A DNA stretch of 64,000 nt from Thermoanaerobaculia bacterium (GTDB lineage Bacteria > Acidobacteriota > Thermoanaerobaculia > Multivoradales > Multivoraceae). Below are positions 24,395-32,312 of this stretch, piece after piece (the first letter of the stretch is position 1; the number at the start of each line of letters is the position of its first letter). The translations under genes were made by a program, and so were the position numbers. Location of the stretch: NCBI GenBank assembly GCA_022822365.1, contig JAJEBV010000027.1, positions 62,001 to 126,000 of the forward strand, read 5' to 3'. Below the pieces are notes generated by a model. That model did not search any database. It saw only the letters and a program-made list of their open reading frames with translations, and was not told the origin of the DNA.

Positions 24395-26137
24395 TCACTT
24401 CTTCTTCGTCTCAGTCACCTGCGCGACGACTTCGCCGCCCAGGTAGCCCCTCTTCTTCAACTTGTTGTAGACCCCGGTCTGCACGATGCCCAGCAGGTTG
24501 TTCGTCAACCAGTAGAGAACCAGGCCGCTGGGGAAGCTGAACGAGAAGATCGTGAACCAGATCGGCATCGTGTTGATGATCAGCTTCTGGGTCTTGTTCG
24601 CCGGCGGCGGCAACATCCGCTGCTGGAGGAACTGGGACGCTCCCATGATCAGGGGCAGCACGTAGATCGGATCCGGCAAAGCCAGGTTCCCGATCCAGCC
24701 GAGCCACGACGCATCCCAAAGCTCGACCGCCTCGCTCAGGAGACGGAAGAAGCCGAAGAAAACGGGCATCTGGAACAGGATCGGCAGGCAGCCGCTGGCC
24801 GGGTTCACGCCTTCCTCCCGAAACAGCGCCTGAATCTCCTCGTTCATCTTGCGCTGCTGGTCCATGCGGGGCCGGCCTTTGCCGTCCTTGAGCTTGGGCC
24901 GGTACTTGGCGCGGATCGCTTCCATTCGCGGATTCAGCTTCTGGATCCGCTGCATGGAGACCTGACTCTTGTGCGTCAGCGGGAACAGAACGAGCCGGAT
25001 CACCACCGTCATCAGGACGATGCTCCAGCCGTAGTTCGCCACGACGTTGTCGTAAATCCAGCGTAAACCGAACTGGAGAGGTCGGGAGATGACGCCGAAG
25101 AAGCCGTACCGGACCGTCTTCTGCAGTTCCACCCGCATCGCCGCCAGCGCGTCGTACTGCTTGTCGCCGAAGTAGGCCCGTCCGGCGAGCTGGCCGCCCG
25201 AGGCGTCGAGCACCAGCATCAGGTCACGGGTCAGGTCTTCGGTCGTGACGTCGCCGGCCTCGACCAGGGTGAAGCCGCGCAGGCTGCCGTCGGCCTCGTC
25301 CAGGTTCCCCACCGGTAGAGCCCGAACCGCGCCCCGTGCCCCGGACGGAATGACCGCGGTGATGAAGTAACGGTCTTCGAGAGCCACCCAGCGCGCGCCT
25401 TCGCCGAGTTGCTGCGGATCCTCCGCCCGCCGCGGCTCGAGGGACTCCATGTCGCCGCCCGCGAACCACGTTGCCGCCCGCCGTTGCTGGCTCGACAGCC
25501 GGCTCTCGAGCTCGTCCACGCTCGGATTCCGGATGCCGGGACCGAGCACCAGACCCCAGGCGTCGCCTGGCGACTCGACCTCGTAGAGGAAGGTCAGGCC
25601 GCCGCCCTGGGTGTTCACCGTCGGAATGCGGAACGTCTTCGTCGCCGAGCCGCGGTCTCCGCTGTAGCGGAAAACGACCCGCTCGTCGCCGTTCTCCCTG
25701 GAACGTTCCACGACGAACAGGGCGTCGTTGAGCGGCGAGCCCCCCTGCGGACCCGACAGGCCGAACGGCCAGGGCTGGCCCGGCTCGCGCCGGCGCACGA
25801 GTTCAACAGGTTCGGCGCCGTCCGGGCGCAGCAGTTCGAAGGACAGCAACTGGGCGCCCCGGTTCGTGAACTCGAGTCTGGCGTTGCCGGACTCGACGAC
25901 CACCCTCTCCTCCAGGGACGCCTCCACCCGTTCGAAGACCGCCAGCGGCTCCGGTGCGCTCTCCACCGGCCTCGCCGGAACCGGCACCGCCGTCTCCGAC
26001 GGTGTCCTCGGTGTTTCCTCCCCGACGACGACGGGAGTCCGTTCCACCGGGGGCGGCGGCGGAGCCACGAACGTCGACCAGAGCAGGAGGACGCCGAGCG
26101 ACAGCAGCGCCGCCAGGAGGAGTCTGCGGTTGTCCAT
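24395..26137 (-). CDS. yidC: Membrane protein insertase YidC
   Basis: Inserts and folds inner-membrane proteins, alone or with Sec. The 580-residue length is typical of Gram-negative YidC. It has an N-terminal transmembrane segment (residues 6-26), a large periplasmic beta-supersandwich domain (about 60-350), then five conserved transmembrane helices (about 360-560) with the cytosolic coiled hairpin QKLNPRMEAIRAKY and the conserved NPASGCLPILFQMPVFFGFF. ATG 26137 (MDNRRLLLAALL) follows the family; longer frames upstream overlap yidD only as shadows. A large periplasmic domain indicates a diderm cell envelope. Confidence 0.97.
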   Translation of the reverse strand: MDNRRLLLAALLSLGVLLLWSTFVAPPPPPVERTPVVVGEETPRTPSETAVPVPARPVESAPEPLAVFERVEASLEERVVVESGNARLEFTNRGAQLLSFELLRPDGAEPVELVRRREPGQPWPFGLSGPQGGSPLNDALFVVERSRENGDERVVFRYSGDRGSATKTFRIPTVNTQGGGLTFLYEVESPGDAWGLVLGPGIRNPSVDELESRLSSQQRRAATWFAGGDMESLEPRRAEDPQQLGEGARWVALEDRYFITAVIPSGARGAVRALPVGNLDEADGSLRGFTLVEAGDVTTEDLTRDLMLVLDASGGQLAGRAYFGDKQYDALAAMRVELQKTVRYGFFGVISRPLQFGLRWIYDNVVANYGWSIVLMTVVIRLVLFPLTHKSQVSMQRIQKLNPRMEAIRAKYRPKLKDGKGRPRMDQQRKMNEEIQALFREEGVNPASGCLPILFQMPVFFGFFRLLSEAVELWDASWLGWIGNLALPDPIYVLPLIMGASQFLQQRMLPPPANKTQKLIINTMPIWFTIFSFSFPSGLVLYWLTNNLLGIVQTGVYNKLKKRGYLGGEVVAQVTETKKK

Positions 26138-26145
26138 CGGTTCAG

Positions 26146-26400
26146 CTAGCCCTTGGCGGCCCCGGGTTCCACCCTCCGCGCGGCCGGCGGCGGGTCGATC
26201 CCGCCTCGCCCCAGAGGCTGGCAGCGCAGAAGCCTGCCGATCGTCAACCAGGTTCCCGCGAACAGGCCGTGGCTCCTGAGCGCGAGCTGGCCGTACTCGG
26301 AACACGTCGGACTGAACCGGCAAGCTCCCGGGAGCAACGGCGAAAGCCAGCGCTTGTACGCCCGGAGCACCGCCACGGCAAGTCTCACCAGCGGGTTCAT
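26146..26400 (-). CDS. yidD: Membrane protein insertion efficiency factor YidD
   Basis: An 84-residue protein of the YidD family, which helps YidC-dependent insertion at the inner membrane. The diagnostic core is YKRWLSPLLPGACRFSPTCSEYG with its conserved Cys pair, preceded by an amphipathic helix and followed by RLLRCQPLGRGGIDP. It overlaps the rnpA end by 4 bp and ends 8 bp before yidC, a standard rnpA-yidD-yidC arrangement. Confidence 0.96.
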   Translation of the reverse strand: MNPLVRLAVAVLRAYKRWLSPLLPGACRFSPTCSEYGQLALRSHGLFAGTWLTIGRLLRCQPLGRGGIDPPPAARRVEPGAAKG

Positions 26401-26816
26401 CGCCGCGACCTCCCGCGGCCGCGAGACCTTCCGGCGGGAACGCCCTGGCTCGTCACCGTCTCGAACAGCCGGTCCAACTCGCGGTAGAACGTCCGGCGGT
26501 CCGCGGCGGCCGCGGTCGGCTTCAGGTGCACCACCACGTCCACCGCCGGCAGCCGGTCCCGCTCCACGATCTGCCGGTAGTGCTCGCGCACCCGCCTGCG
26601 GAGCCGGTTGCGCGCCACGGCGCCGCCGACCCGACGACCGGCGGTCAGTCCCAGCCGCGCATGCCCGACATCGTTGCGGCGCACGTGGAAGACCGCGAAC
26701 GGGCCGTGCAGACGCCGTCCCCGGCGGTAGACCCGCCGGTAGTCGCTACTCGACCGTATCCGCTCGGCCCCCTGCTCGAAGCCGGAGGTGCGAGCGGGGT
26801 TCCCCGATCGGTTCAA
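26397..26816 (-). CDS. rnpA: Ribonuclease P protein component
   Basis: Small basic protein of RNase P, which matures tRNA 5' ends. The 139-residue sequence has RIRSSSDYRRVYRRGRRLHG, the conserved RNR box VARNRLRRRVREHYR and a basic C-terminal tail. It starts 3 bp after rpmH in the classical rpmH-rnpA pair. The RNase P RNA gene is not in the window. Confidence 0.95.
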   Translation of the reverse strand: MNRSGNPARTSGFEQGAERIRSSSDYRRVYRRGRRLHGPFAVFHVRRNDVGHARLGLTAGRRVGGAVARNRLRRRVREHYRQIVERDRLPAVDVVVHLKPTAAAADRRTFYRELDRLFETVTSQGVPAGRSRGRGRSRR

Positions 26817-26818
26817 CG

Positions 26819-26953
26819 TCAGACCGTCAACCGCTTGCGGCCCTTGCGGCGGCGGCGCGACAGGATCGCGCGACCGTGCCGGGTCCTCATCCGCAGACGG
26901 AAACCGTGCTTCTTCTTCCGACGCCGATTGTTCGGCTGGTATGTCCTCTTCAC
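26819..26953 (-). CDS. rpmH: Ribosomal protein bL34
   Basis: A 44-residue ribosomal protein, [18 protein letters not shown]..., followed by [24 protein letters not shown], matching bL34 over its full length. The start is GTG 26953 with AAGGAAGG 3-10 nt upstream. A longer in-frame reading runs into the tRNA gene and is not real. Confidence 0.97.
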   Translation of the reverse strand: MKRTYQPNNRRRKKKHGFRLRMRTRHGRAILSRRRRKGRKRLTV

Positions 26954-26988
26954 GTTCCTTCCTTCCTTAGGGCGTGTGGCGGAGCCAA

Positions 26989-27078
26989 TGGCGGAGAGGG
27001 TGGGATTCGAACCCACGGATCGCGTAAACGATCAACGGTTTTCGAGACCGCCCCATTCGACCACTCTGGCACCTCTCC
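26989..27078 (-). tRNA. tRNA-Ser (CGA)
   Basis: Acceptor GGAGAGG pairs with CCTCTCC, followed by G and encoded CCA. The anticodon loop CTCGAAA gives anticodon CGA (codon UCG). The long variable arm (TGATCGTTTACGCGATC) is the class II mark of tRNA-Ser, and GGTTCGAATCCC is the T-arm. It lies 35 bp upstream of rpmH. Confidence 0.97.
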
Positions 27079-27125
27079 CCGTTTGCTGGCCGCCCGGCGC
27101 ATCCCGTCCTCCACCGCCCTGGTCA

Positions 27126-27205
<80 letters not shown>

Positions 27206-27215
<10 letters not shown>

Positions 27216-27682
27216 TCAATCGAAAGCCCGTTCGACCGTAGACGCCGGAAGAACGCGCGCAACAAAGCTGAGCTCTCCTCCGCCAGGACGCCGGAGCATA
27301 CCGTGATTCGGTGATTCAGTCCTGGTTCGCGGACAATGTTCCCGAGCGAGCCGCAGAAGCCACCCTTCGGATCCGCGGCCCCGAACACGAGACGGTCCAC
27401 CCGTGCGTTGACCATCGCCCCGGCGCACATGGCGCAGGGCTCGAGGGTCACGTACACCGAGCAGCCGTTCAGCCGCCAGCCCTGCTGTCTGGCCGCAGCC
27501 TCCGCCAGGGCGATCATCTCGGCGTGCGCCAGCGGATCGCCCCAGCTCTCCCTCCGGTTGTGGCCGCGGCCGACGACCACGCCGTCGCGCACCACCACGG
27601 CTCCCACCGGAACCTCTCCGGCCATGGCGGCCAGCCGGGCCTCATCCAGGGCCAACTCCATGGCGGTCCGATCGTCCATCAC
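27206..27682 (-). CDS. tadA: tRNA-specific adenosine deaminase
   Basis: Zinc enzyme that converts A34 to inosine in tRNA-Arg(ACG). The 158-residue protein has the catalytic H53-A-E55 and zinc ligands in LEPCAMC (Cys83, Cys86), with DPLAHAEMIALAEA and GGFCGSLGNIV of the TadA branch. The start is GTG 27682 or the adjacent ATG 27679; TAGCGT lies 5 nt before the ATG. The TGA stop falls within the tRNA-Ser(GGA) 5' acceptor strand, an overlap of 10 nt. Confidence 0.95.
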
Positions 27683-27763
27683 TCACGCTAACAGTACGCC
27701 CTCCGGGCGATTCACTGTTACCATCCAGCCCAGGTTCGCGCGGCGGCGAACAGCCTCGGGATC

Positions 27764-27891
27764 GAGAAGTGACCGAAGGGTTCGGGCCCTGTGTTTCGAA
27801 CGGCCCCGAACCTCGTCAGGCCCGGAAGGGAGCAGCGATAGGGTGTTCGTTTCGAGGGCGCAGTTCAGCCGGAACCCTTCAGTGACTTCTC
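27764..27891 (+). ncRNA. ffs: Signal recognition particle RNA, small bacterial type
   Basis: The conserved domain IV is GTCAGGCCCGGAAGGGAGCAGC (27815-27836), with asymmetric and symmetric loops that bind Ffh. Core pairing runs from GTTCGGGCC (27779) to GGAACCC (27877), and the helix can be extended by GAGAAGT (27764-27770) with ACTTCTC (27885-27891). The ends are therefore estimates: core about 99 nt, extended 128 nt. dnaX starts 10 bp later on the same strand, a linkage seen in other bacteria. Confidence 0.9.
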
Positions 27892-27901
27892 AATTCGGGT
27901 C

Positions 27902-29671
27902 ATGACGTACCAGCCGCTGGCGCGCAAGTGGCGACCTCAGACGTTCGCCGACCTCGTCGGCCAGGAGGCGATCGTCACGGCCCTGCGCAATGCGCTGGGA
28001 GACGGCCGCATCGCGCAGGCCTACCTGTTCTCCGGCATCCGCGGTATCGGCAAGACGACGGCCGCGCGAGTCCTCGCCAAGGCTCTGAACTGCCTCGGCG
28101 CCGACGGCTCCGCCGGGGGCCCGGCGTCCGAACCGTGCGACGCCTGCCTGGTCTGCACGGAGATCCGGGAAGGGGCCGATCTCGACGTGATCGAGATCGA
28201 CGCCGCGACCTACTCGAAGGTGGAGCAGGTCCGCGACCTGACCGAGAGCCTGAGGTACGGACCGGCCCGCGACCGCTACAAGGTCGTCGTCCTGGACGAG
28301 ATCCACCGGCTTTCCCGCTCGGCCTTCGACGCGCTGCTCAAGATCGTCGAGGAACCGCCGCCGCACCTGACCTTCATCTTCGCGACGACCGAGATCGAGA
28401 AGGTACCCGCGACGGTTCTCTCCCGTTGCCAGGAGTTCCACTTTCGCCGCGTCCCGCCCGAGCCGATGGTCGCTCACCTGCGACGCATCTGCGACGCCGA
28501 AGGCTTCGAAGCCGGCAACCCCGCCCTGCGCCTGATCGCCCGCGCTTCCGAGGGCAGCGTCCGGGACGCGGTTGCCCTGCTCGATCAGGCCGCCACCTTC
28601 GGCAACGGCAGGCTGGGCGACGACGATGTAGCACGTCTGGTGGGCGGCATCGACGCGGCGCTGCTCTCCACCCTGCTCGAGGCGGTCCTCGCCGGTGACG
28701 GCGCTCGCCTGTCGACGACGATTCGCGAGGTCGAGGACGGTGGCAGCGACCCCAGGCAGGTGTTCACCCACTTCCTCGGGTTTCTGCGCAGCGCGCTGCA
28801 TCTCGCTCAGGGTCTCGACCCGGAGCAGCTCGACCTTCCCGCCGAAGCGGCAGAGGACCTCAAGGAAACCGCCGCAGCCTCGGGCTACGAGAACCTGCTC
28901 AGGCTCCTGCACCTCCTCCTCAGCAGCGAGACGGTCGTCCGGCGCGCGGACGCCCCCGGCCTCGCCCTGGAAGTGGCGCTGCTGCGCGCGGCCGAACTTC
29001 CGAGACTCGTGCGGATCGAGCGGCTGGCGGCTGGCCTCCCGGCGGAGGTGGAGACCCCGGCCGGCCCGTCCGAAGCCCCGGCGCCACGAAGTTCCACGGC
29101 AGCGTCTCCTGCGGCGACGTCTTCCGGGGCTCCCGCCGCGACGTCTCCCATGGGCACCGCCGCTTCGGTCGTGAAGCGGCTCGAGAGCCAGAGTCCCGCC
29201 CTGGCGGGCCTGCTTGACTTCCACAACGCGCGCCTCGAAACGCAGGGCAATACCCTGGTCATCGAGGCCGTGCCCGAGCTTGAGCGCCAACTGCGCGACG
29301 AGGCCCGGGCCACTCAGCTCCACGACGTGGTGCGCTCCGAACTCGGTCCCGACGCCGGCTGGAAGACGACGCCTGTAGCGCCCGGAGGCGACGGCGACGC
29401 GCTGACGCACGCCGATCCCCGGCCGCGTACCGACTGGACGCCGCCGACAGGACGCACCAGCGACGCCCCACCGCCCGCCGACAGCCCGCCGACGGGCCAC
29501 GCGGGACCCCGCTCCGAGGCCGGCCAGCCGGAGCCCGAGCGCCGCCTCCCGCGACACGCACCCGGCCCCGGCAGCGAAGCACGAAGAGCCGCCGAGGCCG
29601 ATCCCGGCGTCCGCGCCGTGCTCGACGTCTTCGGTGGCCGCGTACTCGACGTCCGGCCCAGGACCCCCTGA
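27902..29671 (+). CDS. dnaX: DNA polymerase III subunit gamma/tau
   Basis: Clamp-loader ATPase. The 589-residue protein has Walker A GIRGIGKTT (Lys51), a zinc knuckle (Cys64, Cys79, Cys82, Cys85), Walker B VVVLDEIHRL, and the SRC motif TVLSRCQEFHF. Domain III follows, then a Pro/Ala-rich linker from about 380 and a tau-like C-terminal domain (about 420-480, KRLESQSPALAGLLDF). No A-rich slippery site is visible, so a frameshifted gamma product is not evident. The start ATG is directly after the SRP RNA. Confidence 0.96.
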   Translation: MTYQPLARKWRPQTFADLVGQEAIVTALRNALGDGRIAQAYLFSGIRGIGKTTAARVLAKALNCLGADGSAGGPASEPCDACLVCTEIREGADLDVIEIDAATYSKVEQVRDLTESLRYGPARDRYKVVVLDEIHRLSRSAFDALLKIVEEPPPHLTFIFATTEIEKVPATVLSRCQEFHFRRVPPEPMVAHLRRICDAEGFEAGNPALRLIARASEGSVRDAVALLDQAATFGNGRLGDDDVARLVGGIDAALLSTLLEAVLAGDGARLSTTIREVEDGGSDPRQVFTHFLGFLRSALHLAQGLDPEQLDLPAEAAEDLKETAAASGYENLLRLLHLLLSSETVVRRADAPGLALEVALLRAAELPRLVRIERLAAGLPAEVETPAGPSEAPAPRSSTAASPAATSSGAPAATSPMGTAASVVKRLESQSPALAGLLDFHNARLETQGNTLVIEAVPELERQLRDEARATQLHDVVRSELGPDAGWKTTPVAPGGDGDALTHADPRPRTDWTPPTGRTSDAPPPADSPPTGHAGPRSEAGQPEPERRLPRHAPGPGSEARRAAEADPGVRAVLDVFGGRVLDVRPRTP

Positions 29672-29704
29672 TTGCCCACTCAACGAGCATAGGAAGAGCG
29701 ACGA

Positions 29705-29998
29705 ATGAACATCCAGAAGCTGATGCGGCAGGCCCAGCAGATGCAGGAGCAGATGCGGCGCGACCTGGCGACCGCCGAGTTCACCGCCAGTGTCGGCGGC
29801 GGCATGGTCGAAGTGCGGATGAACGGCGAGAAGGAGGTCCTGGCGGTGCACATCGACGCCGAGGTCCTCGACCCGGAGGATCCGGCCATGGTCCAGGACC
29901 TGGTGCTCGCGGCGGTGAACGAAGCGGGACGCAAGGTGAACGAGTACGTGGGGCAGCGGATCGGCAACATGGCCGGCGGCATACCCGGCCTCACCTGA
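29705..29998 (+). CDS. ybaB: Nucleoid-associated protein YbaB/EbfC
   Basis: A 97-residue DNA-binding dimer protein with MNIQKLMRQAQQMQEQMRRD, the conserved helix, then the beta-rich VGGGMVEVRMNGEKEVL and DLVLAAVNEAGRKVNEY. AGGAAG lies 9 nt before ATG. Its stop overlaps the recR start as TGATG, and it follows dnaX, giving the widely conserved dnaX-ybaB-recR operon. Confidence 0.96.
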   Translation: MNIQKLMRQAQQMQEQMRRDLATAEFTASVGGGMVEVRMNGEKEVLAVHIDAEVLDPEDPAMVQDLVLAAVNEAGRKVNEYVGQRIGNMAGGIPGLT

Positions 29999-30585
29999 TG
30001 CCGGCCGATCCGCTGTCGAACCTGGTCGAGGAGCTCTCGCGCCTCCCCGGCATCGGTCCGAAGACGGCGCGACGGCTGGCCCACCATCTCCTCCGCGCCG
30101 ACCGGTCCCGCGCCGAGGCCCTCGCGCAGGCGGTCATCGACGTCAAGGACCGCATGATCCACTGCTCGACCTGCCACCAGATCACCGCGGTGGATCCATG
30201 CTCCATTTGCAGCGATCCGCAGCGCGACAGGACCAAGCTCTGCGTCGTCGAGGAACCCTTCAACATCGAACCGATCGAACGCACCGGCGAGTTCCACGGC
30301 CTCTACCACGCCCTCCTGGGCGCCCTCTCCCCTCAACGCGGCGTCGGCCCGGACGAACTCACCGTCGCCTCCCTGCTCGACCGCCTCGAAGGAGTCGAAG
30401 AGGCGATCCTCGCCATGAACCCCAACGTCGAAGGCGAAGCCACCGCCCTCTACCTCGCCAACCTCCTCAACCGCCGCGGCGTCCACGTCACCCGCCTCGC
30501 CTTCGGCCTCCCCGTCGGCGGCGACATCGATTACGCCGACCAGGTCACCCTCGCCCGTTCACTGGCGGGCCGCCGCGATTTGTGA
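29998..30585 (+). CDS. recR: Recombination protein RecR
   Basis: Ring-forming DNA-binding protein that helps RecO load RecA at gaps. The 195-residue protein has a helix-hairpin-helix region (LVEELSRLPGIGPKTARRLAHHLL), a four-Cys zinc finger (CSTCHQITAVDPCSICSD), the Toprim domain (KLCVVEEPFNIEPIERTGEFHGLYHAL) and a C-terminal Walker-like tail. LS copy 2 starts 8 bp after the stop. recF, its usual partner gene, is not between dnaN and gyrB in this window. Confidence 0.97.
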   Translation: MPADPLSNLVEELSRLPGIGPKTARRLAHHLLRADRSRAEALAQAVIDVKDRMIHCSTCHQITAVDPCSICSDPQRDRTKLCVVEEPFNIEPIERTGEFHGLYHALLGALSPQRGVGPDELTVASLLDRLEGVEEAILAMNPNVEGEATALYLANLLNRRGVHVTRLAFGLPVGGDIDYADQVTLARSLAGRRDL

Positions 30586-30592
30586 CGCGGCC

Positions 30593-30766
30593 GCCCGTGG
30601 CGGTCCGGGGGGAGGGTCCCCAGCGGACGCTCGCGCTTTCCGGATAGATGGGGGGTCGGCGCTCGCTTCGGTCGGCTGCGCTGCGGTGGGTCGTCGGTCA
30701 GGGTAACGATCTCGGGAGACGCTTGCCTCCAGCCCGCTGGGGACCCCCCCCCGGACCGCCACGGGC
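30593..30766 (-). repeat. LS repeat copy 2 (long inverted-repeat element)
   Basis: A 174-bp element with about 34-bp inverted repeats (GCCCGTGGCGGTCCGG... at 30593-30626 and its complement at 30734-30766) and one or two mismatches. Read on the minus strand its middle matches copies 1 and 3 (CAGCGCAGCCGACCGAAGCG). The outer stem sequence differs from the other copies but stays self-complementary. It lies between convergent recR and the aminotransferase and begins right after the recR stop, so it could act as a terminator, though there is no T-run. Confidence 0.85.
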
Positions 30767-30867
30767 TGGACCATCTCGGTGACGGGCGACCTTGTGGCTG
30801 GGCTTCGGGGTAGCCGGCGGCGTATGGGGGCTAACGGGATCCAGAGTCGCTAGGAGCGCGCTGCCTG

Positions 30868-30933
30868 CTGGGTGCGCGGGTCTTCTGACCCGCTGCCGCC
30901 GGAGGCGGCTTGAGGCGCCGGCCGAAGGCCGAC
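30868..30933 (-). repeat. TH repeat copy C
   Basis: On the minus strand: GGCC-TTC-GGCC, GCCGCC-TC-CGGCGGC and GCGGGTC-AGAA-GACCCGC, then GCACCCAGCAGG. It begins about 15 bp after the aminotransferase stop and is followed, 101 bp on, by LS copy 2 in the same orientation. Confidence 0.85.
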
Positions 30934-30948
30934 CGTTCTGGTCTCTGG

Positions 30949-32307
30949 CTAGCCGCTGAGGATCTCCAGCAGTGCCGCTGCCGCGTAGTCGAGTTGTTCC
31001 TCTGTGATGACGAGGGGCGGGCAGAGTTGAAGCACACTGCCTGAGGCGCCGCCCGCCAGGGCGATGAGGCCGCGGTGGAGGAGGTTGCGGCTGAGGGTGT
31101 GGGCGTGGGTCGGGGAGTCGAGTTCGATGGCCCAAAGCAGGCCCTGGCCGCGGATGTCGGTGACTTCGGGGCGGTTCCTGAGGGCTTCCAGGGCTTGGCC
31201 GAAACGGTCGCCCATGGTGCGGGCGCGGTCGATGAGGTCTTCGGTCTTGATCACTTCCAGGGTGGCGAGGGCGGCGGCGCAGGCGAGGGGGTGGGCGACG
31301 AAGGTGGCGGTGTGGCGGGCTTCGCCGTCGCTTCGCCAGGCGTCCAGGACTCCCTTCCTGCCGAGGACGGCGGCGATCGGGAGGCCGCCGCCGAAGGCTT
31401 TGCCGCAGCAGACGAGGTCCGGTTCGACGCCGGCTTCGCGGCAGACGAACCAGGCGCCGCAGCGGCCGAAGCCCGTGAAGATCTCGTCGACCGCCAGTAC
31501 GACTTCGCGCCGGCGGCAGACTTCGGCCAGGGCCTCCAGCCAGCCGGGCGGCGGCCAGCGGGTCGCCTCGCGACCGATGACCGGTTCGACCAGGCAGGTA
31601 CCGATGTCCGGTTGCCGCTCCAGGATCTCCTGCACCTGCTCGGCGGGAGCGCCGTACGGCAGACGGTGAACGACCTCTTCGAGGGCTTGGGTGAAGGGTT
31701 CGCGGAAGGCCGTCCGCGAGGAAGCCGCGAGCGCTCCCAGGGTGGTCCCGTGGTAGGCGGGGTCGAACGCGAGCACCCCCGGGCGGCCGCGGTGCAGGCG
31801 GCCGGTCTTCAGCGCGATCTCCACCGCGTCGGCGCCGGAGACGGCGAAGTAGGCTCGCGCCTGGTTCATCGGCGCCAGCTTGCATAGACGCTCGGCCAGT
31901 TCCAGGCGCGTGGGATGAGCGTAGACATCGCCGAGTCCGTGGATGAGGCGGCCCGCCTGCCGTTGGACCGCCGACACCACGGCAGGATGCCGATGGCCTA
32001 CCGCGGCGACACCGAAACCGGCGGTGAGGTCGACGTAGCGGTTTCCGTCGACGTCAACCACGTTGCTGCCCAGGGCTTCGGCCCAGAGCATCGCGGTCGT
32101 TCCGCTGGGTACGCGGGTCTTCTGACCCGCTGCCGCCGGAGGCGGCGAGGAAGACGCGCCGCGAAGCGGCGACGATCCGGCCAGTGTGTTGATCCCCGGC
32201 GCCTCGGAGGCCTCGAGGCGGCCGGCCATCGCCCTGGCCCGGGGCCCGGGAGGCGGCGTCAGGATCTCCGGCAGCAGGCGGCCGCTCTCGAGCCCTTGCG
32301 AGCGCAC
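30949..32307 (-). CDS. Class III PLP-dependent aminotransferase carrying an in-frame TH repeat
   Basis: A 452-residue omega/4-aminobutyrate-type aminotransferase. GTG 32307, 5 bp after the degT stop, is chosen because residues 17-35 (TPPPGPRARAMAGRLEASE) match the family N-terminus. Further marks are NVVDVDGNRYVDLTAGFGVAAVGH, SGADAVEIALK, VDEIFTGFGRCG and the PLP lysine in CCGKAFGGGLP. Between residues about 43 and 71 the protein has an extra Ser/Pro/Ala-rich stretch that is translated TH repeat (copy D), exactly where relatives have only a few residues before xVFW. The reading frame is kept. Substrate unknown; the two downstream aminotransferase-type genes may share a pathway. Confidence 0.88.
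   Translation of the reverse strand: MRSQGLESGRLLPEILTPPPGPRARAMAGRLEASEAPGINTLAGSSPLRGASSSPPPAAAGQKTRVPSGTTAMLWAEALGSNVVDVDGNRYVDLTAGFGVAAVGHRHPAVVSAVQRQAGRLIHGLGDVYAHPTRLELAERLCKLAPMNQARAYFAVSGADAVEIALKTGRLHRGRPGVLAFDPAYHGTTLGALAASSRTAFREPFTQALEEVVHRLPYGAPAEQVQEILERQPDIGTCLVEPVIGREATRWPPPGWLEALAEVCRRREVVLAVDEIFTGFGRCGAWFVCREAGVEPDLVCCGKAFGGGLPIAAVLGRKGVLDAWRSDGEARHTATFVAHPLACAAALATLEVIKTEDLIDRARTMGDRFGQALEALRNRPEVTDIRGQGLLWAIELDSPTHAHTLSRNLLHRGLIALAGGASGSVLQLCPPLVITEEQLDYAAAALLEILSG
32103..32175 (-). repeat. TH repeat copy D, inserted in the aminotransferase gene
   Basis: On the minus strand: a variant first hairpin CGCCG-CTTCG-CGGCG, then GCCGCC-TC-CGGCGGC and GCGGGTC-AGAA-GACCCGC with the tail GTACCCAGCGG. 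Lies wholly within codons of the aminotransferase (about residues 43-71) and is translated as SSPPPAAAGQKTRVPSG. Same element-relative frame as in the CYTH protein (copy E). Confidence 0.85.
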
Positions 32308-32312
32308 TTTCG

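Noticed and set aside
27902..29671. dnaX internal frameshift making gamma
   Set aside because: No A-rich slippery sequence with a downstream stop in the -1 frame is apparent.
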